In this document: one piece after another, positions 17,701 through 26,623 of the stretch | Numbering within the stretch: the first letter of the stretch is position 1 | Layout: each line of letters begins with the position of its first letter | NCBI GenBank assembly: GCA_965230425.1 | Contig: CBDDKW010000024.1 | Location: 143,885 to 207,884 of the forward strand | Direction of reading: 5' to 3' | Length of the DNA stretch: 64,000 bases | Origin: CBDDKW01 sp965230425 | GTDB lineage: Bacteria; Pseudomonadota; Gammaproteobacteria; UBA1113 | The notes under the pieces: generated by a model | Databases searched by the model: none | What the model was told of the DNA's origin: nothing | The model's input: the letters and a program-made list of their open reading frames with translations, nothing else | Program-made: the position numbers and the translations under genes

Positions 17701-19915
17701 GACCAAAGTATCTCAATCACTCGGCAAACTTTTTAAGGCTATACAACGCTCCATTAAACAAGCATCAGTAACACAACAAAGAGTACTACTGCGATTGTTT
17801 ACGCAACTTGCAAGTCAAATAACTTTACCGCATATCATGCTTAACTGGTTAACGAATATAGATGGCCTTTCTGAATTCAATGATTTTAAGGCAAATAGAG
17901 CTCTACCACAGCCTTCTGCAGATTTCAGCCAGTTGTTTGCGAACCCCGATATTGACGCTGCTAATATACAGCAATTACACAGCTATAATATTACCGATAT
18001 GCTTATTCTAATGCATTACTCTCCGTCTCTAGTACAACACTTGTATCCTGAAGAAAGTGCTAGCGGCTTGGAACACATTAAGCTAGAAGGTGCTGGGCAA
18101 ACTCAAGGAACAGATGATAGTACTAGTGAGTCTAAAAAAGAAGATTGCGGTGACGCTGATGCTACAACACCATTACAGGCTGACTACCAGGCAGTACGAG
18201 AACGTTTTATTGCTGAGTTATGTGCAACTCGGCCAGAAGGTTATGAACATGGCATTAAAGCGGCATTACTCTCACCTGTAGGCAATGAAAATACACATTA
18301 CCACTTCGATTATCATCAAGTTCTGAATTGGCTAATAGCCTGTATCGACGGTCAAGATTCTGAAATATGTACCTTTATACTTAGAATTCCAGCGTTTCAA
18401 ATAGAAAAAGTGATAAATACAATATTACATCATCTCATCTCAACAATGTTCAATAAGCTGCAAAAAGGTCATGGTGGTGAAAAGGGTGAATATCTCAAAG
18501 ATAAACAAGACTTTGCACCATACTGGGAAATAGCCAATCAACTTCTCTCTGCAGGTGCAGACATTAATTTGCATAGAGAAGAAAGACACAATGACAAATC
18601 TGTACCCTACGTTTGTTTATTATTCCTTGCAATTTATCTACGCGATACAGACAAGATAGCCGAATTACTGACTCGAGGGGCTATGCCTTATATCCTGCCC
18701 ACCAAAGACAGAGAAAATCTAGTAAGAGAACAATTTTATTTCGCTATTACAACAGCTTATAAACCGTCAGTATATGACTCACCTACTCAATTAACTGCTA
18801 CCTTTACAACAATCCTCACTCTTCTATTAACTCATGGTGCACCTATTGGTACTGAAGTAAGAGACTTTAAATGCTATAGATATAGCACTACGAGTACGGT
18901 TACAATAAAAATATTCGATTTTTTTGGTGGTCAGATTGAATATGTCGCAGAGGACATCAGAGCATGTGGAGATAAACTACACGCAATTTCAAACTTGCAT
19001 GATTTACTGGAGTCAGGACAAAATAAAATTTCTGTGGGAGCAAACGACGGTCTATCCCTACAAATACTACTTTCAAGCCCCCATAAGAACTTAGTCACCG
19101 TTGCAATCCTAAGCTGGCTAACGGGCGCAAACGCTGTCGCTGAGCACAACTACCATAAACACTTTGCAACAGTTACTATTTATCAACATTCAGACACTAC
19201 TGTGTATAATACAGCAGCTACAACAGGAAACGAATATCGGGATGCACTACGATGGTTAGTTACGTTGCTGTGTTTATCCATTAGGCAAGGCGTTGAATTT
19301 ACGTCTGCCGATGTTTATTTCCATATAGCAAAAAACTTACGCGCTGAACAATGTAATACCGAGATTGTCAATGTCAATACTTATGGTATTTACTGCTGTG
19401 ATAAAGCCTTAGCATTATTGCAAAACGCTGGTACAGCTAGCAATCAGGCATTGATACAATCAATAGAGATTCTGCGTCAACAATTCATTAATGAATGTAT
19501 GGATGAGGTACTTGTGCGGGCTAACAATAACTTGTCAGAGCATAAGCCGCAACAGGCAAACTTAAATTTTATTATTCAAAAAATGCAACATATCCGTGAG
19601 CATTGTGGCGATGATAACCGTACCTATGTCACCTGCATCGGCTGTCTGCTGGCCACAAGAGATACCCATTCAGAACTTGAGGCTAAAGCGAAGCAGGCGA
19701 TGTTTAGTTTTCTCAACACTGCAACGCCTTTTACAACAATACTCACAGATCTACTGCGCGAGTTAGCACTATTAGATGAGTCTGGTTTACCGTCTGATAA
19801 AGATATCAAAGGTAAAGCAAAGCAAGCGTTCTGCCAATATTTAACTGAAATTAACACCAGTTCCAAAGCCGAAGCGCAGCAGGAACGGCGGAGGATCGAA
19901 CCAGAACAACGATAA
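14750..19915 (+). CDS. Unknown giant protein (1721 aa) with ankyrin-like repeats
   Basis: Not recognised as a whole. No signal peptide or membrane helices are seen; it is mostly helical, Gln/Leu-rich. Ankyrin-like units occur at about residues 1257-1312 (ANQLLSAGADINLH, then LAIYLRDTDKIAELLTRGA) and near 1355 (ILTLLLTHGAPI). The region around 1115-1135 is acidic and polar like a linker. The C-terminus is Glu/Gln/Arg-rich (AQQERRRIEPEQR). Ankyrin proteins of this size are common among effectors of intracellular bacteria, so a host-directed role is possible but unproven. A GTG at 14765 (GAGGATAATAACA upstream) is a credible alternative start. Monocistronic; sfsA converges on it. Confidence 0.7.
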   Translation: MRIITVAKHLPAVIAAIKSTYENNKEVIESNENTSELIQLLEQDSPQFIDIVRHLYALRNQTTNATITKLTRIIFCAGHKYPLSYLAKPEASLNQYELQQIEQSYQLFEACGNQDNKFETLLVFILSLYNIDDCQIVTMDQTAENTQKFQQGIIKILRLANTPASRDHEDKNEYSYLLRIMIYADATATIDFLDCFCKKDGCYQTTVEQFFQNERIIEPLCTEFLSQFKSITSKHGRLLLAKHQLLSQLHSIQNIEVDEPFADIFAQCSGYQIKQAIANIQNHPASNRNTELLSAIIARYQSLWPENANPILENNVDNLALLVRYFYLIDVVFNPIRNFMNFTAPIPNTLPADKTSTVSQVLCLHNMDCPVTRAPLLLTEDTPLVTERKYIKTAQTYVITAIDVIEELIQIMDSLNAKIQLQNQLLKKCIDYFHALLDAIRWNDGSTSQETYEGYIRNLLEAMMPLLKSNKTQELATDHSELPSDALKTIYKSLVSKLPLMQLTSPFIDNLVNIFDCYQDLTIWSLLKKFKQNETRSDTVQKLLAHLKVSPNSTPQMQVNYAQVLYHAHKYHSYVLTRDDLSQILIFCPELRQQLRDDFKDDSKQTGRLVYLSYMIQTFYGEDLEADTEFKEIADALSKQTTLAAKYYGQHRPTLFKLTQRSTFLSFVGKQQLADEKFSDVDNIQTFRQMMLDVLREDIPLSAELISYDLVSECPTGRERTPTDFMTREFLGETASTTMLWALVIMRHYALEDENPDNEFIQACEHNIVALLHESMATRFKPSPYMDLPGYLDAHLAECLVNLSDNERAHIPNTEELITGHYQRAFTRGYQTRQLANPAHFPRYIDVLTKEVSLSHWQMLQALFAECIRADEQASFDNEIYAKLIIYYNTLRSQHPQHQRLHDIEAQLDQLGAAPYQTSESSAPLGHCRLRFYLALICMNIYCDTILDEILAIRTITDETQQRVILIDILQQLVENYERFNFDATKVSQSLGKLFKAIQRSIKQASVTQQRVLLRLFTQLASQITLPHIMLNWLTNIDGLSEFNDFKANRALPQPSADFSQLFANPDIDAANIQQLHSYNITDMLILMHYSPSLVQHLYPEESASGLEHIKLEGAGQTQGTDDSTSESKKEDCGDADATTPLQADYQAVRERFIAELCATRPEGYEHGIKAALLSPVGNENTHYHFDYHQVLNWLIACIDGQDSEICTFILRIPAFQIEKVINTILHHLISTMFNKLQKGHGGEKGEYLKDKQDFAPYWEIANQLLSAGADINLHREERHNDKSVPYVCLLFLAIYLRDTDKIAELLTRGAMPYILPTKDRENLVREQFYFAITTAYKPSVYDSPTQLTATFTTILTLLLTHGAPIGTEVRDFKCYRYSTTSTVTIKIFDFFGGQIEYVAEDIRACGDKLHAISNLHDLLESGQNKISVGANDGLSLQILLSSPHKNLVTVAILSWLTGANAVAEHNYHKHFATVTIYQHSDTTVYNTAATTGNEYRDALRWLVTLLCLSIRQGVEFTSADVYFHIAKNLRAEQCNTEIVNVNTYGIYCCDKALALLQNAGTASNQALIQSIEILRQQFINECMDEVLVRANNNLSEHKPQQANLNFIIQKMQHIREHCGDDNRTYVTCIGCLLATRDTHSELEAKAKQAMFSFLNTATPFTTILTDLLRELALLDESGLPSDKDIKGKAKQAFCQYLTEINTSSKAEAQQERRRIEPEQR

Positions 19916-19969
19916 GAATGTAACAACAGATACGTTGCTATATGATACAAAGTACATGAGTAATACTTA

Positions 19970-20677
19970 TTAAGCAACAAGTACTGGCAGTGGATGCTGT
20001 AATGTGATCTCTGCTACCGACATATGTGCCCCATAGGCATAGACTTCAACACCTGCTGCCCTTGCTTCGTGAAAAGCTTGCGTATATTTTTCATCAATAT
20101 GTGCCGCTGGACTGACTTGTTTGATGCCAGTATGTTGGACACAGAAAAATAATACTGCACGATGCCCCTGTTGCTTCATATTCATTAATTCGTGTAAATG
20201 TTTGGTACCTCGCTGAGATACAGCATCAGGAAAGTAACCCTGATCCTTATCTTCACGGAGTGTGACATTTTTCACTTCCACATAACAATCGGCTTTATCA
20301 GGATCAGTAAGTAAAAAGTCAATGCGGCTATTATCACCATACTTCACTTCCGCACGTAGTTCAGCATAACCAGCTAATTCACTCGCAATACCTGTTTCAA
20401 TAGCTTCACGTACTAAGTGATTGGCACGGTGGGTATTCACACCAATGATGGCTCCATCAGGCATGGCAATCATTTCAAAAGTATAGGGTAATTTTCGCTT
20501 AGGATTATCTGATTCAGAGTACCAGATTTGATTCCCTGGAAAGCAACAGTTTTTCATAGAGCCAGTATTTGGACAGTGGATGGTTACTGGCTCACCCTGT
20601 TGATTTTCAGCATCAACGAAGAAACGCTTATAGCGCTTTATGAATTTACCTTGATGTATGGGTAACTGAAACTTCAT
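19970..20677 (-). CDS. sfsA: DNA/RNA nuclease SfsA
   Basis: 235-aa cytoplasmic protein of the SfsA (sugar fermentation stimulation) family. Typical blocks are visible: RYKRFFVDA near the N-terminus, HCPNTGSMKNC (about residue 35), DFLLTD and YVEVKNVTL with the putative nuclease acidic residues (about 120-140), and FPDAVSQRGTKHL (about 149-161). Its ATG overlaps the dksA stop by one base (TAATG), so it is translationally coupled behind dksA, a common gammaproteobacterial pairing. Confidence 0.93.
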   Translation of the reverse strand: MKFQLPIHQGKFIKRYKRFFVDAENQQGEPVTIHCPNTGSMKNCCFPGNQIWYSESDNPKRKLPYTFEMIAMPDGAIIGVNTHRANHLVREAIETGIASELAGYAELRAEVKYGDNSRIDFLLTDPDKADCYVEVKNVTLREDKDQGYFPDAVSQRGTKHLHELMNMKQQGHRAVLFFCVQHTGIKQVSPAAHIDEKYTQAFHEARAAGVEVYAYGAHMSVAEITLQHPLPVLVA

Positions 20678-21129
20678 TAGCCCTTATGCTGCTTTTCTTT
20701 GATCTCATCAAGAGTTTTACAATCAATGCACAAGGTTGCCGTTGGTCTGGCTTCTAAACGCTTGACGCCGATCTCAACACCGCATGATTCACAATAACCG
20801 TACTCATCACTCTCGATGGTGTCCAAAGATTCTTCAATCTTCTTAAGTAGCTTACCTTCACGATTGCGTGTTCGCAGGGTAATAACCATATCCTCTTCCG
20901 CAGAGGCACGATCGAGGGCATCTGCTGCGCGGTCAACTTCGCGCATTTCATTCACGGTACGATCAACTTCATCCAGAATATTTTGTCTCATCACTATCAA
21001 GATGTTGCGAAAATGCTCTCGCATTTCCGCACTCATATAATCTTCACCACGTTTTTGTTTATAAGGTGTAATACCTTCGACACCAGCAATTGTGGTGCTT
21101 GTTTCTGTTTTACCTTTTGTCTGTGCCAT
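20677..21129 (-). CDS. dksA: RNA polymerase-binding transcription factor DksA
   Basis: 150-aa ppGpp cofactor that enters the RNA polymerase secondary channel. The coiled-coil arm (about residues 35-110) includes the tip region with DRAADALDRASAEEDM. The C4 zinc finger follows (CESCGVEIGVKRLEA...CIDCK, about 113-137). Length matches E. coli DksA. ATG is preceded by GGAGAAAATACAG. It is first gene of a dksA-sfsA unit and its promoter should lie in the 196-bp gap to prmC. Confidence 0.95.
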   Translation of the reverse strand: MAQTKGKTETSTTIAGVEGITPYKQKRGEDYMSAEMREHFRNILIVMRQNILDEVDRTVNEMREVDRAADALDRASAEEDMVITLRTRNREGKLLKKIEESLDTIESDEYGYCESCGVEIGVKRLEARPTATLCIDCKTLDEIKEKQHKG

Positions 21130-21325
21130 CTGTATTTTCTCCGCACACTAATAAGTCATCTTGAGTGTGATCATATATGAAGGTCAACGCTAAGTTCGTT
21201 AGGATAGCAGGATTAAAATCACCTCGCAATCTACTCCCATGACACTACCCCTATTTTTTATCCTCAGCATCTATCGCCTATATTCTATACAAAATTATTG
21301 ATCATACACTAGCTTAATTATAGGC

Positions 21326-22183
21326 CTATTCTGCAGAATATTTACCCAATGTTACTCGCTCTAAGCCTGCTAAATCTTTCACTGTCCTTATCTCTTTGAA
21401 ATTATGTTGTTTTAATAATTGCTGTACTGACGCCGCTTGTTGCCATCCATGTTCTAAAATAACCCAACCCGCTTTATAAAGATGAAGGTAAGCTGAAGCG
21501 ATAATTGTCTTATAAGCAGCTAAGCCATCATCTGCTGCCACTAAGGCAGTCTGTGGTTCATGGCGTAAATCCTTTAAATGCGGATCATCGGCTGCCACAT
21601 AAGGTGGGTTGCTGACAATGACATGAAATCGCTGTCCGCTTAAGGCTTGGTACCAATCACTTTGAACAAATTTAATGTGATCTAACTGTAGGTGCTTCCC
21701 ATTACTTTTAGCAACCGCTAAAGCTTCGTCACTCTTATCAACAGCCGTAATATCCCAATGGGGACGCTCTGTTGCCAGAGCTAAGGCAATAGCACCAGAT
21801 CCTGTACCCAAATCTACAAGTTTACATTCATCATGGTCGGCTAACACACTTAAGGCGGTTTCAACTAAGATTTCAGTATCGGCACGCGGGATCAGTACCG
21901 CGGGTGTCACCTGTAAAGTCAGAGACCAGAATGCTTGTTGCCCTAAGATATAGGCAAGAGGTTCACCCTGGCAACGCGTTGCCAGTAATTGTTTATAGTG
22001 TTGCTCAATTTCAGTAGGTACAACACGCTCTGGCCAAGTATATAATTGCACCCGCGGAATATTCCAGACATGCACTAATAATAACTCAGCTTCAAGGCGA
22101 AAATTTTGCTCTGCTTGCTCAGCAAGTGCCTTAGCATTTGCCAATTGTTGAGAGCCAAAGTGAATTAATTCTTCAATGGTCAT
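21326..22183 (-). CDS. prmC: Peptide chain release factor N5-glutamine methyltransferase
   Basis: 285-aa SAM-dependent enzyme that methylates the GGQ glutamine of RF1/RF2. It has the PrmC N-terminal helical domain, then the SAM-binding DLGTGSGAIALALA (about residue 118). The substrate-binding NPPY sits in VSNPPYVAADDPHL (about 186). Its start overlaps the prfA stop by 4 nt, coupling the modifier to its substrate gene. Third gene of hemA-prfA-prmC. Confidence 0.95.
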   Translation of the reverse strand: MTIEELIHFGSQQLANAKALAEQAEQNFRLEAELLLVHVWNIPRVQLYTWPERVVPTEIEQHYKQLLATRCQGEPLAYILGQQAFWSLTLQVTPAVLIPRADTEILVETALSVLADHDECKLVDLGTGSGAIALALATERPHWDITAVDKSDEALAVAKSNGKHLQLDHIKFVQSDWYQALSGQRFHVIVSNPPYVAADDPHLKDLRHEPQTALVAADDGLAAYKTIIASAYLHLYKAGWVILEHGWQQAASVQQLLKQHNFKEIRTVKDLAGLERVTLGKYSAE

Positions 22184-23262
22184 TCTGACATGGCAGCTAA
22201 TAAATCAGCTTGATATTCACGTAATAAAGGCCCCACCACCTGCTCTAACTCACCTTCCATAATTTCAGATAACTTATAAAGCGTTAAATTAATGCGGTGG
22301 TCAGTCACACGACCTTGTGGATAATTATAGGTACGAATACGCTCTGAACGATCACCACTCCCCACTAAATCACGTCGGGTTTCTGCTTGTTCAGTCTTTT
22401 GTTTATTTTGTTCAGTGGCAAGCAATCGTGATTGCAATAAGGCCATAGCCTTGGCTCTATTTTTATGTTGCGAGCGTTCTTCTTGGCATTCCACCACCGT
22501 ACCGGTGGGAATATGTGTGATCCGAATGGCCGAGTCAGTTTTATTCACATGCTGACCACCAGCGCCAGAGGCACGAAAGGTATCAATTTTTAAATCGGCT
22601 GGGTTGACGGTAATTTCATCGATGGTATCCACTTCAGCTAAAATAGCCACGGTACAAGCTGAAGTATGGATCCGACCTTGTGACTCGGTGACAGGCACGC
22701 GCTGTACACGGTGTGCCCCTGATTCAAATTTTAATGCTGAATACACGCCTTGACCAATAATACGCAGAATGATTTCCTTATAGCCACCCTGTTCAGCAAT
22801 ATTCTCGTTGATGATTTCCACTTGCCAACCACGCTGTTCTGCGTAACGTGAATACATGCGGAATAAATCCCCAACGAAAATTGCAGCTTCATCCCCGCCA
22901 GTACCAGCACGGATCTCTAAATAAACATTGCGCTCATCATTGGGATCTTTAGGCAGCAATAATATTTGTAATTGCGCTTCAAGATCGGCAATTTTTGTTT
23001 GGTTTTCTTCTAATTCTAGTTTCGCGAGCTCACGCATTTCAGGATCATCATCTTTGAGTAACTGTTGCGCTGCCGTGACACTTTCTTGAGCCTGCTGATA
23101 CTGACGATAACAATTTACCACCGGTTCTAACTCTGCGTATTCTTTGGATAAATCACGAAAACGGTTTTGGTCAGTAATGACATCTGCGTCGCTCAACAGC
23201 GCCGCGATCTCCTCGTGCCGCTCTAAGAGCGTTTGTAATTTAACTAATAGGGATTGATTCAT
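22180..23262 (-). CDS. prfA: Peptide chain release factor 1
   Basis: 360-aa RF1, which reads UAA/UAG. Key motifs are the stop-codon-recognition tripeptide PVT in HRVQRVPVTESQGR and the catalytic GGQ in GASGAGGQHVNKTDSA. RF1-specific length and the RIHTSACTVAIL segment distinguish it from RF2. It overlaps hemA by 4 nt at its start and prmC by 4 nt at its end. Confidence 0.97.
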   Translation of the reverse strand: MNQSLLVKLQTLLERHEEIAALLSDADVITDQNRFRDLSKEYAELEPVVNCYRQYQQAQESVTAAQQLLKDDDPEMRELAKLELEENQTKIADLEAQLQILLLPKDPNDERNVYLEIRAGTGGDEAAIFVGDLFRMYSRYAEQRGWQVEIINENIAEQGGYKEIILRIIGQGVYSALKFESGAHRVQRVPVTESQGRIHTSACTVAILAEVDTIDEITVNPADLKIDTFRASGAGGQHVNKTDSAIRITHIPTGTVVECQEERSQHKNRAKAMALLQSRLLATEQNKQKTEQAETRRDLVGSGDRSERIRTYNYPQGRVTDHRINLTLYKLSEIMEGELEQVVGPLLREYQADLLAAMSE

Positions 23263-24515
23263 GTTTCGTTTGCGATATTAAATAATTGTTTTGCTACGTG
23301 TAGAAATTCTGTTTGTCCATGATTACGCGCTTGGCGTAATTGAATACTAGGATGATGCATTAATTTTTTGGTTAGTGCATGTGCCAACTGATTTAGCACT
23401 TCTTCTGCTGCTGTACCAGTATGTAAGGCATGTAAAGCTTTATTAATCTCATCATCACGTAATTGCTCAACTTGCTCACGGTAAGCGCGGATTGTATCAA
23501 TAAATTCACACTCACGTACTAAATGACGATATTGCACAGTAGCATCTTGGATAATTAAATTAGCTTGCTGCGCCGCTTCTTCACGTTCAGCATAGGATTC
23601 TTGAATAATTTTTTCTAAATCGTCGATATTATATAAATGTACATTTGCAAGTTCAGCTACTGATGCTTCCACATCTCGTGGAACACCAAGGTCAATAATA
23701 TACAATGGATTTTGCGCAGACTCACGGGCACTCACGACCATATCATGTTCGATGATTGCGCGGTAACTACTGGTGGCTGAAATGACTATGTCCACATCGC
23801 TTAACAATCGAGGGACTTCTTCTAAACCTACGGCTACACCATCTATCTCAGCCACTAATGACTGCGCATGGGCTAAGGTACGATTCGCCGTGTAAATATT
23901 ATGCAGACCTTGCTCAACCAAATACTTGGTCGCTAACTCAATAGTATCGCCGGCGCCAATGAAGAGCGCTTTAACAGCGGCTAAATCAGTAAACATGGAT
24001 TTAACCAAATTCACTGCAGTGAAAGCTACAGATACCGGCTTCATACCCACTGCTGTTTCAGTGCGCACCTTTTTAGCAGTAGCAAACACCGCTTGCATGA
24101 TCCGCTTTAACTGTGTGCTAATGGTGGCACAATCATCGGCTTGCACATAGGCATCTTTGATTTGACCTAAAATTTGTGGCTCACCGACCACCATGGAATC
24201 TAAACCGCTCGCTACGCGCATCATGTGCTCAAGGGCGGCCTCATCTTTATAGCTATACACCACAGAGTAAAATTCTTGTGCAGATAAGGTATTGCAATGA
24301 CGCGATTGTAGCCAGTGGAGTAAGGCCATTTCATCATCGGCAATACAGTACATCTCGGTACGATTACAGGTGGATAAAATTACCCCTTCGTGGATATGCT
24401 CTTGATCAATAAGATTTTTTAAAGCGACTGCCACATGCTCATGACCAATAGCAAGCTGCTCGCGCATCTCCACTGAAGCCGATTTATGATTAACGCCACA
24501 AACAAAAAGTCCCAT
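23259..24515 (-). CDS. hemA: Glutamyl-tRNA reductase
   Basis: 418-aa NADPH enzyme reducing Glu-tRNA to glutamate-1-semialdehyde, first step of the C5 haem pathway. It has N-terminal GVNHKSASVEMREQL, the catalytic Cys in STCNRTEMYC (about residue 50), and GEPQILGQIKDAY (about 112-124). The Rossmann domain and C-terminal dimerisation helices follow. It heads the hemA-prfA-prmC operon and is divergent from lolB across a gap with a 28-bp perfect palindrome that could regulate either gene. Confidence 0.96.
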   Translation of the reverse strand: MGLFVCGVNHKSASVEMREQLAIGHEHVAVALKNLIDQEHIHEGVILSTCNRTEMYCIADDEMALLHWLQSRHCNTLSAQEFYSVVYSYKDEAALEHMMRVASGLDSMVVGEPQILGQIKDAYVQADDCATISTQLKRIMQAVFATAKKVRTETAVGMKPVSVAFTAVNLVKSMFTDLAAVKALFIGAGDTIELATKYLVEQGLHNIYTANRTLAHAQSLVAEIDGVAVGLEEVPRLLSDVDIVISATSSYRAIIEHDMVVSARESAQNPLYIIDLGVPRDVEASVAELANVHLYNIDDLEKIIQESYAEREEAAQQANLIIQDATVQYRHLVRECEFIDTIRAYREQVEQLRDDEINKALHALHTGTAAEEVLNQLAHALTKKLMHHPSIQLRQARNHGQTEFLHVAKQLFNIANET

Positions 24516-24571
24516 TTGTTAACTGACCCTATTATGAATAACTACTCTTTAATCCCTGCAATATATCGCTA

Positions 24572-24599
24572 TACTATCGTATATCGATATACGATAGTA
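24572..24599. promoter_or_regulatory. 28-bp perfect palindrome between hemA and lolB
   Basis: Left half-site TACTATCGTATATC, matched exactly by its reverse complement. It lies 57 bp upstream of hemA and 103 bp upstream of lolB. No T run follows and it is between divergent starts, so an operator for a dimeric regulator is more likely than a terminator. The regulator is unknown. Confidence 0.6.
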
Positions 24600-24701
24600 A
24601 ACAGCATTTCATAGTGAAATTGCAATTTTTGCGCAATTGTACGTGGTTTTGCATGTAAATTAAACTACTGTTGCACATCTAACACTGATCTAAGGCATAC
24701 A

Positions 24702-25307
24702 ATGACAACTTTCATAAAGCTTTTCTGCGCTCTACTACTGATAACATCCATTAGCGCTTGTCAAACTATGCCAGCAAAACCGCAGCCAATCAACAAACCT
24801 CTCTCAACTGAATCACGCGCACAACAATTGAGCAAGATTAATCACTGGGTCCTCAAAGGCGCTGTAGCTGTGCGTAACGATAAAGACGCTTGGAGTGCTT
24901 CGCTCAATTGGCAACGTCGCGGCTCCTCTTATAGTATCCAACTGTTCGGTCCTATGGGTGCCGGTAAAATCAAAATTAGTGGGCGTCCTGGGAAAGTCAC
25001 GCTCACAACCTCAGATAAGAAAACCTATACAGCAGCGACACCCGAGGCATTATTTGTCCAACAAACCGGTTGGAATGTCCCTATTAGCAACCTCAATTAT
25101 TGGATCAAGGGCATGGCAGTGCCTGGTATACCCAGCACTCATGTGAAACGTGACCGCTACGGGCACTTACGCGCATTACAGCAACAAGGCTGGAATATTC
25201 GTTATATACGCTATACAGCAGTGAATGGCATAGATTTACCAAGCAAGCTGTCGCTACAGCAAGGCAATGTCAGGATCCGTATTATCATTAGTCATTGGCA
25301 ACTATAG
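24702..25307 (+). CDS. lolB: Outer-membrane lipoprotein receptor LolB
   Basis: 201-aa lipoprotein that accepts lipoproteins from LolA at the outer membrane. It has a lipoprotein signal with lipobox ISAC (Cys20), then WVLKGAVAVRNDKDAWSASLNWQ, GPMGAGKIKISG, and the WIKGMAVPGIP segment typical of LolB. Position upstream of tRNA-Gln/prs is the conserved gammaproteobacterial locus. ispE, which normally follows, is absent; a convergent LysR gene occupies the place. Confidence 0.92.
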   Translation: MTTFIKLFCALLLITSISACQTMPAKPQPINKPLSTESRAQQLSKINHWVLKGAVAVRNDKDAWSASLNWQRRGSSYSIQLFGPMGAGKIKISGRPGKVTLTTSDKKTYTAATPEALFVQQTGWNVPISNLNYWIKGMAVPGIPSTHVKRDRYGHLRALQQQGWNIRYIRYTAVNGIDLPSKLSLQQGNVRIRIIISHWQL

Positions 25308-25350
25308 AAATCTGGCCCATTAGCCGCAGTGATGCTGTGAACACACTAAA

Positions 25351-26259
25351 TCACTCTTCACCGATCATATAGACATTCACATACTCATGGTAAGTCCGTC
25401 TCACATGCTCCAGCAATGCTTTATATTTAGCAGATAAATAATCTGTATCAGGATAACAAAGGTAGGCGGTAATGGGTTTGGATTGATAATCTTGCATTAT
25501 CGGTACTAATTCCCCGGCTTGTAATTGATGATATATAAGCCCGCGTGTTACATACACTATACCCAAGCCTTGGGCTGCCGCATACACCACCGCATCCACA
25601 TGTGAAGAAGTATAATTGCCTTTCACATGAATTTTTTTACCATTTAGCTCCCAAACATTCGGCTTCTCTCTGACCGTCGCATAAATGCAATTGTGCTGCG
25701 CTAGCTCTTTGGGTGTAGTTGGCTCACCATACTGCTCTATATAGCTAGGTGCACAATATAAGGCTAAATTATATTCCATAATTTTTTCTATATATAAGCC
25801 TTCGGTTAAGACCGGTTTGCCGAGGTGAGTAATTAAAATATCAATATTTTCTTCATAAAAATTCATATTCGGTGAGACAAATTTTTGATGCAAATTGACC
25901 TTTGGATACTTTGCCAAGAAGCCTGTCATCATTGCTGTCAAAGTACGTTGGCCTATCCCTGCAGGGGTGCCTAGGCGGATATCACCCGCAGGCTCTACCT
26001 CTGTAGCACACACCGTTTCTTGGATTTCAGCTAATTGATCGAGAAATAATTTCGACTGAGAGCATAATAGCTTGCCTGCATCGGTTAAATAAATCGCTCT
26101 CGAGGTACGGCGAAATAATTGCGCACCTAATTTATCTTCCAGCCAAGCGATACGTTTACTCACCACAGGAGGGGTGGTAAATAATACATCAGCCGCTTTG
26201 GTAAAGGTGCCTTGCTCTACACAGCACCGAAATGTATTAATGCAGGTAACCCAATCCAT
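25351..26259 (-). CDS. LysR-family transcriptional regulator
   Basis: 302-aa LTTR. The N-terminal winged HTH is typical (GTFTKAADVLFTTPPVVSKRIAWLEDKLGAQLFRR, about residues 17-51), followed by the periplasmic-binding-like effector domain. It converges on lolB and diverges from tRNA-Gln; no metabolic target gene is adjacent, so its regulon is unknown. It sits where ispE is found in related gammaproteobacteria. Confidence 0.9.
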   Translation of the reverse strand: MDWVTCINTFRCCVEQGTFTKAADVLFTTPPVVSKRIAWLEDKLGAQLFRRTSRAIYLTDAGKLLCSQSKLFLDQLAEIQETVCATEVEPAGDIRLGTPAGIGQRTLTAMMTGFLAKYPKVNLHQKFVSPNMNFYEENIDILITHLGKPVLTEGLYIEKIMEYNLALYCAPSYIEQYGEPTTPKELAQHNCIYATVREKPNVWELNGKKIHVKGNYTSSHVDAVVYAAAQGLGIVYVTRGLIYHQLQAGELVPIMQDYQSKPITAYLCYPDTDYLSAKYKALLEHVRRTYHEYVNVYMIGEE

Positions 26260-26373
26260 AATAAATAACTTCTTACCTCTGTTTCATGCAATTCATTATA
26301 TTATAGACCCACACCTCGCAGTACACTACTTCTACACACCACCGCACATATTATTTTTTACTGCACATCAAGG

Positions 26374-26402
26374 TTGACATCTGCCCAACTTACCAGCACA
26401 AT
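26374..26402 (+). promoter_or_regulatory. tRNA-Gln promoter
   Basis: Consensus -35 TTGACA (26374-26379), 17-bp spacer, -10 CACAAT (26397-26402), 11 bp before the mature tRNA 5' end. Confidence 0.7.
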
Positions 26403-26413
26403 AGCCCCGATTT

Positions 26414-26488
26414 TGGGGTGTCGCCAAGCGGTAAGGCACGGGGTTTTGATCTCCGCATTCCCAGGTTCGAATCCTGGCACCCCAGCCA
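26414..26488 (+). tRNA. tRNA-Gln (anticodon TTG)
   Basis: 75 nt including encoded CCA. The acceptor stem TGGGGTG pairs with CACCCCA. The anticodon arm carries TTTTGAT, giving TTG. The T arm has GGTTCGAATCC. The U1-A72-type first pair is usual for bacterial tRNA-Gln. It lies upstream of prs, as in related gammaproteobacteria. Confidence 0.95.
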
Positions 26489-26623
26489 TCTCATCCTGAC
26501 TGTATACAAAATTTCAACACATGGTTCGCTGACTAAACGCGAATCATCTAAGTATAGAAATATATCTCAGCGAAGCCGCTGAGACAGGTTAGGTAGTCGC
26601 ATGACTGAGCTAAGGAAAAATAC

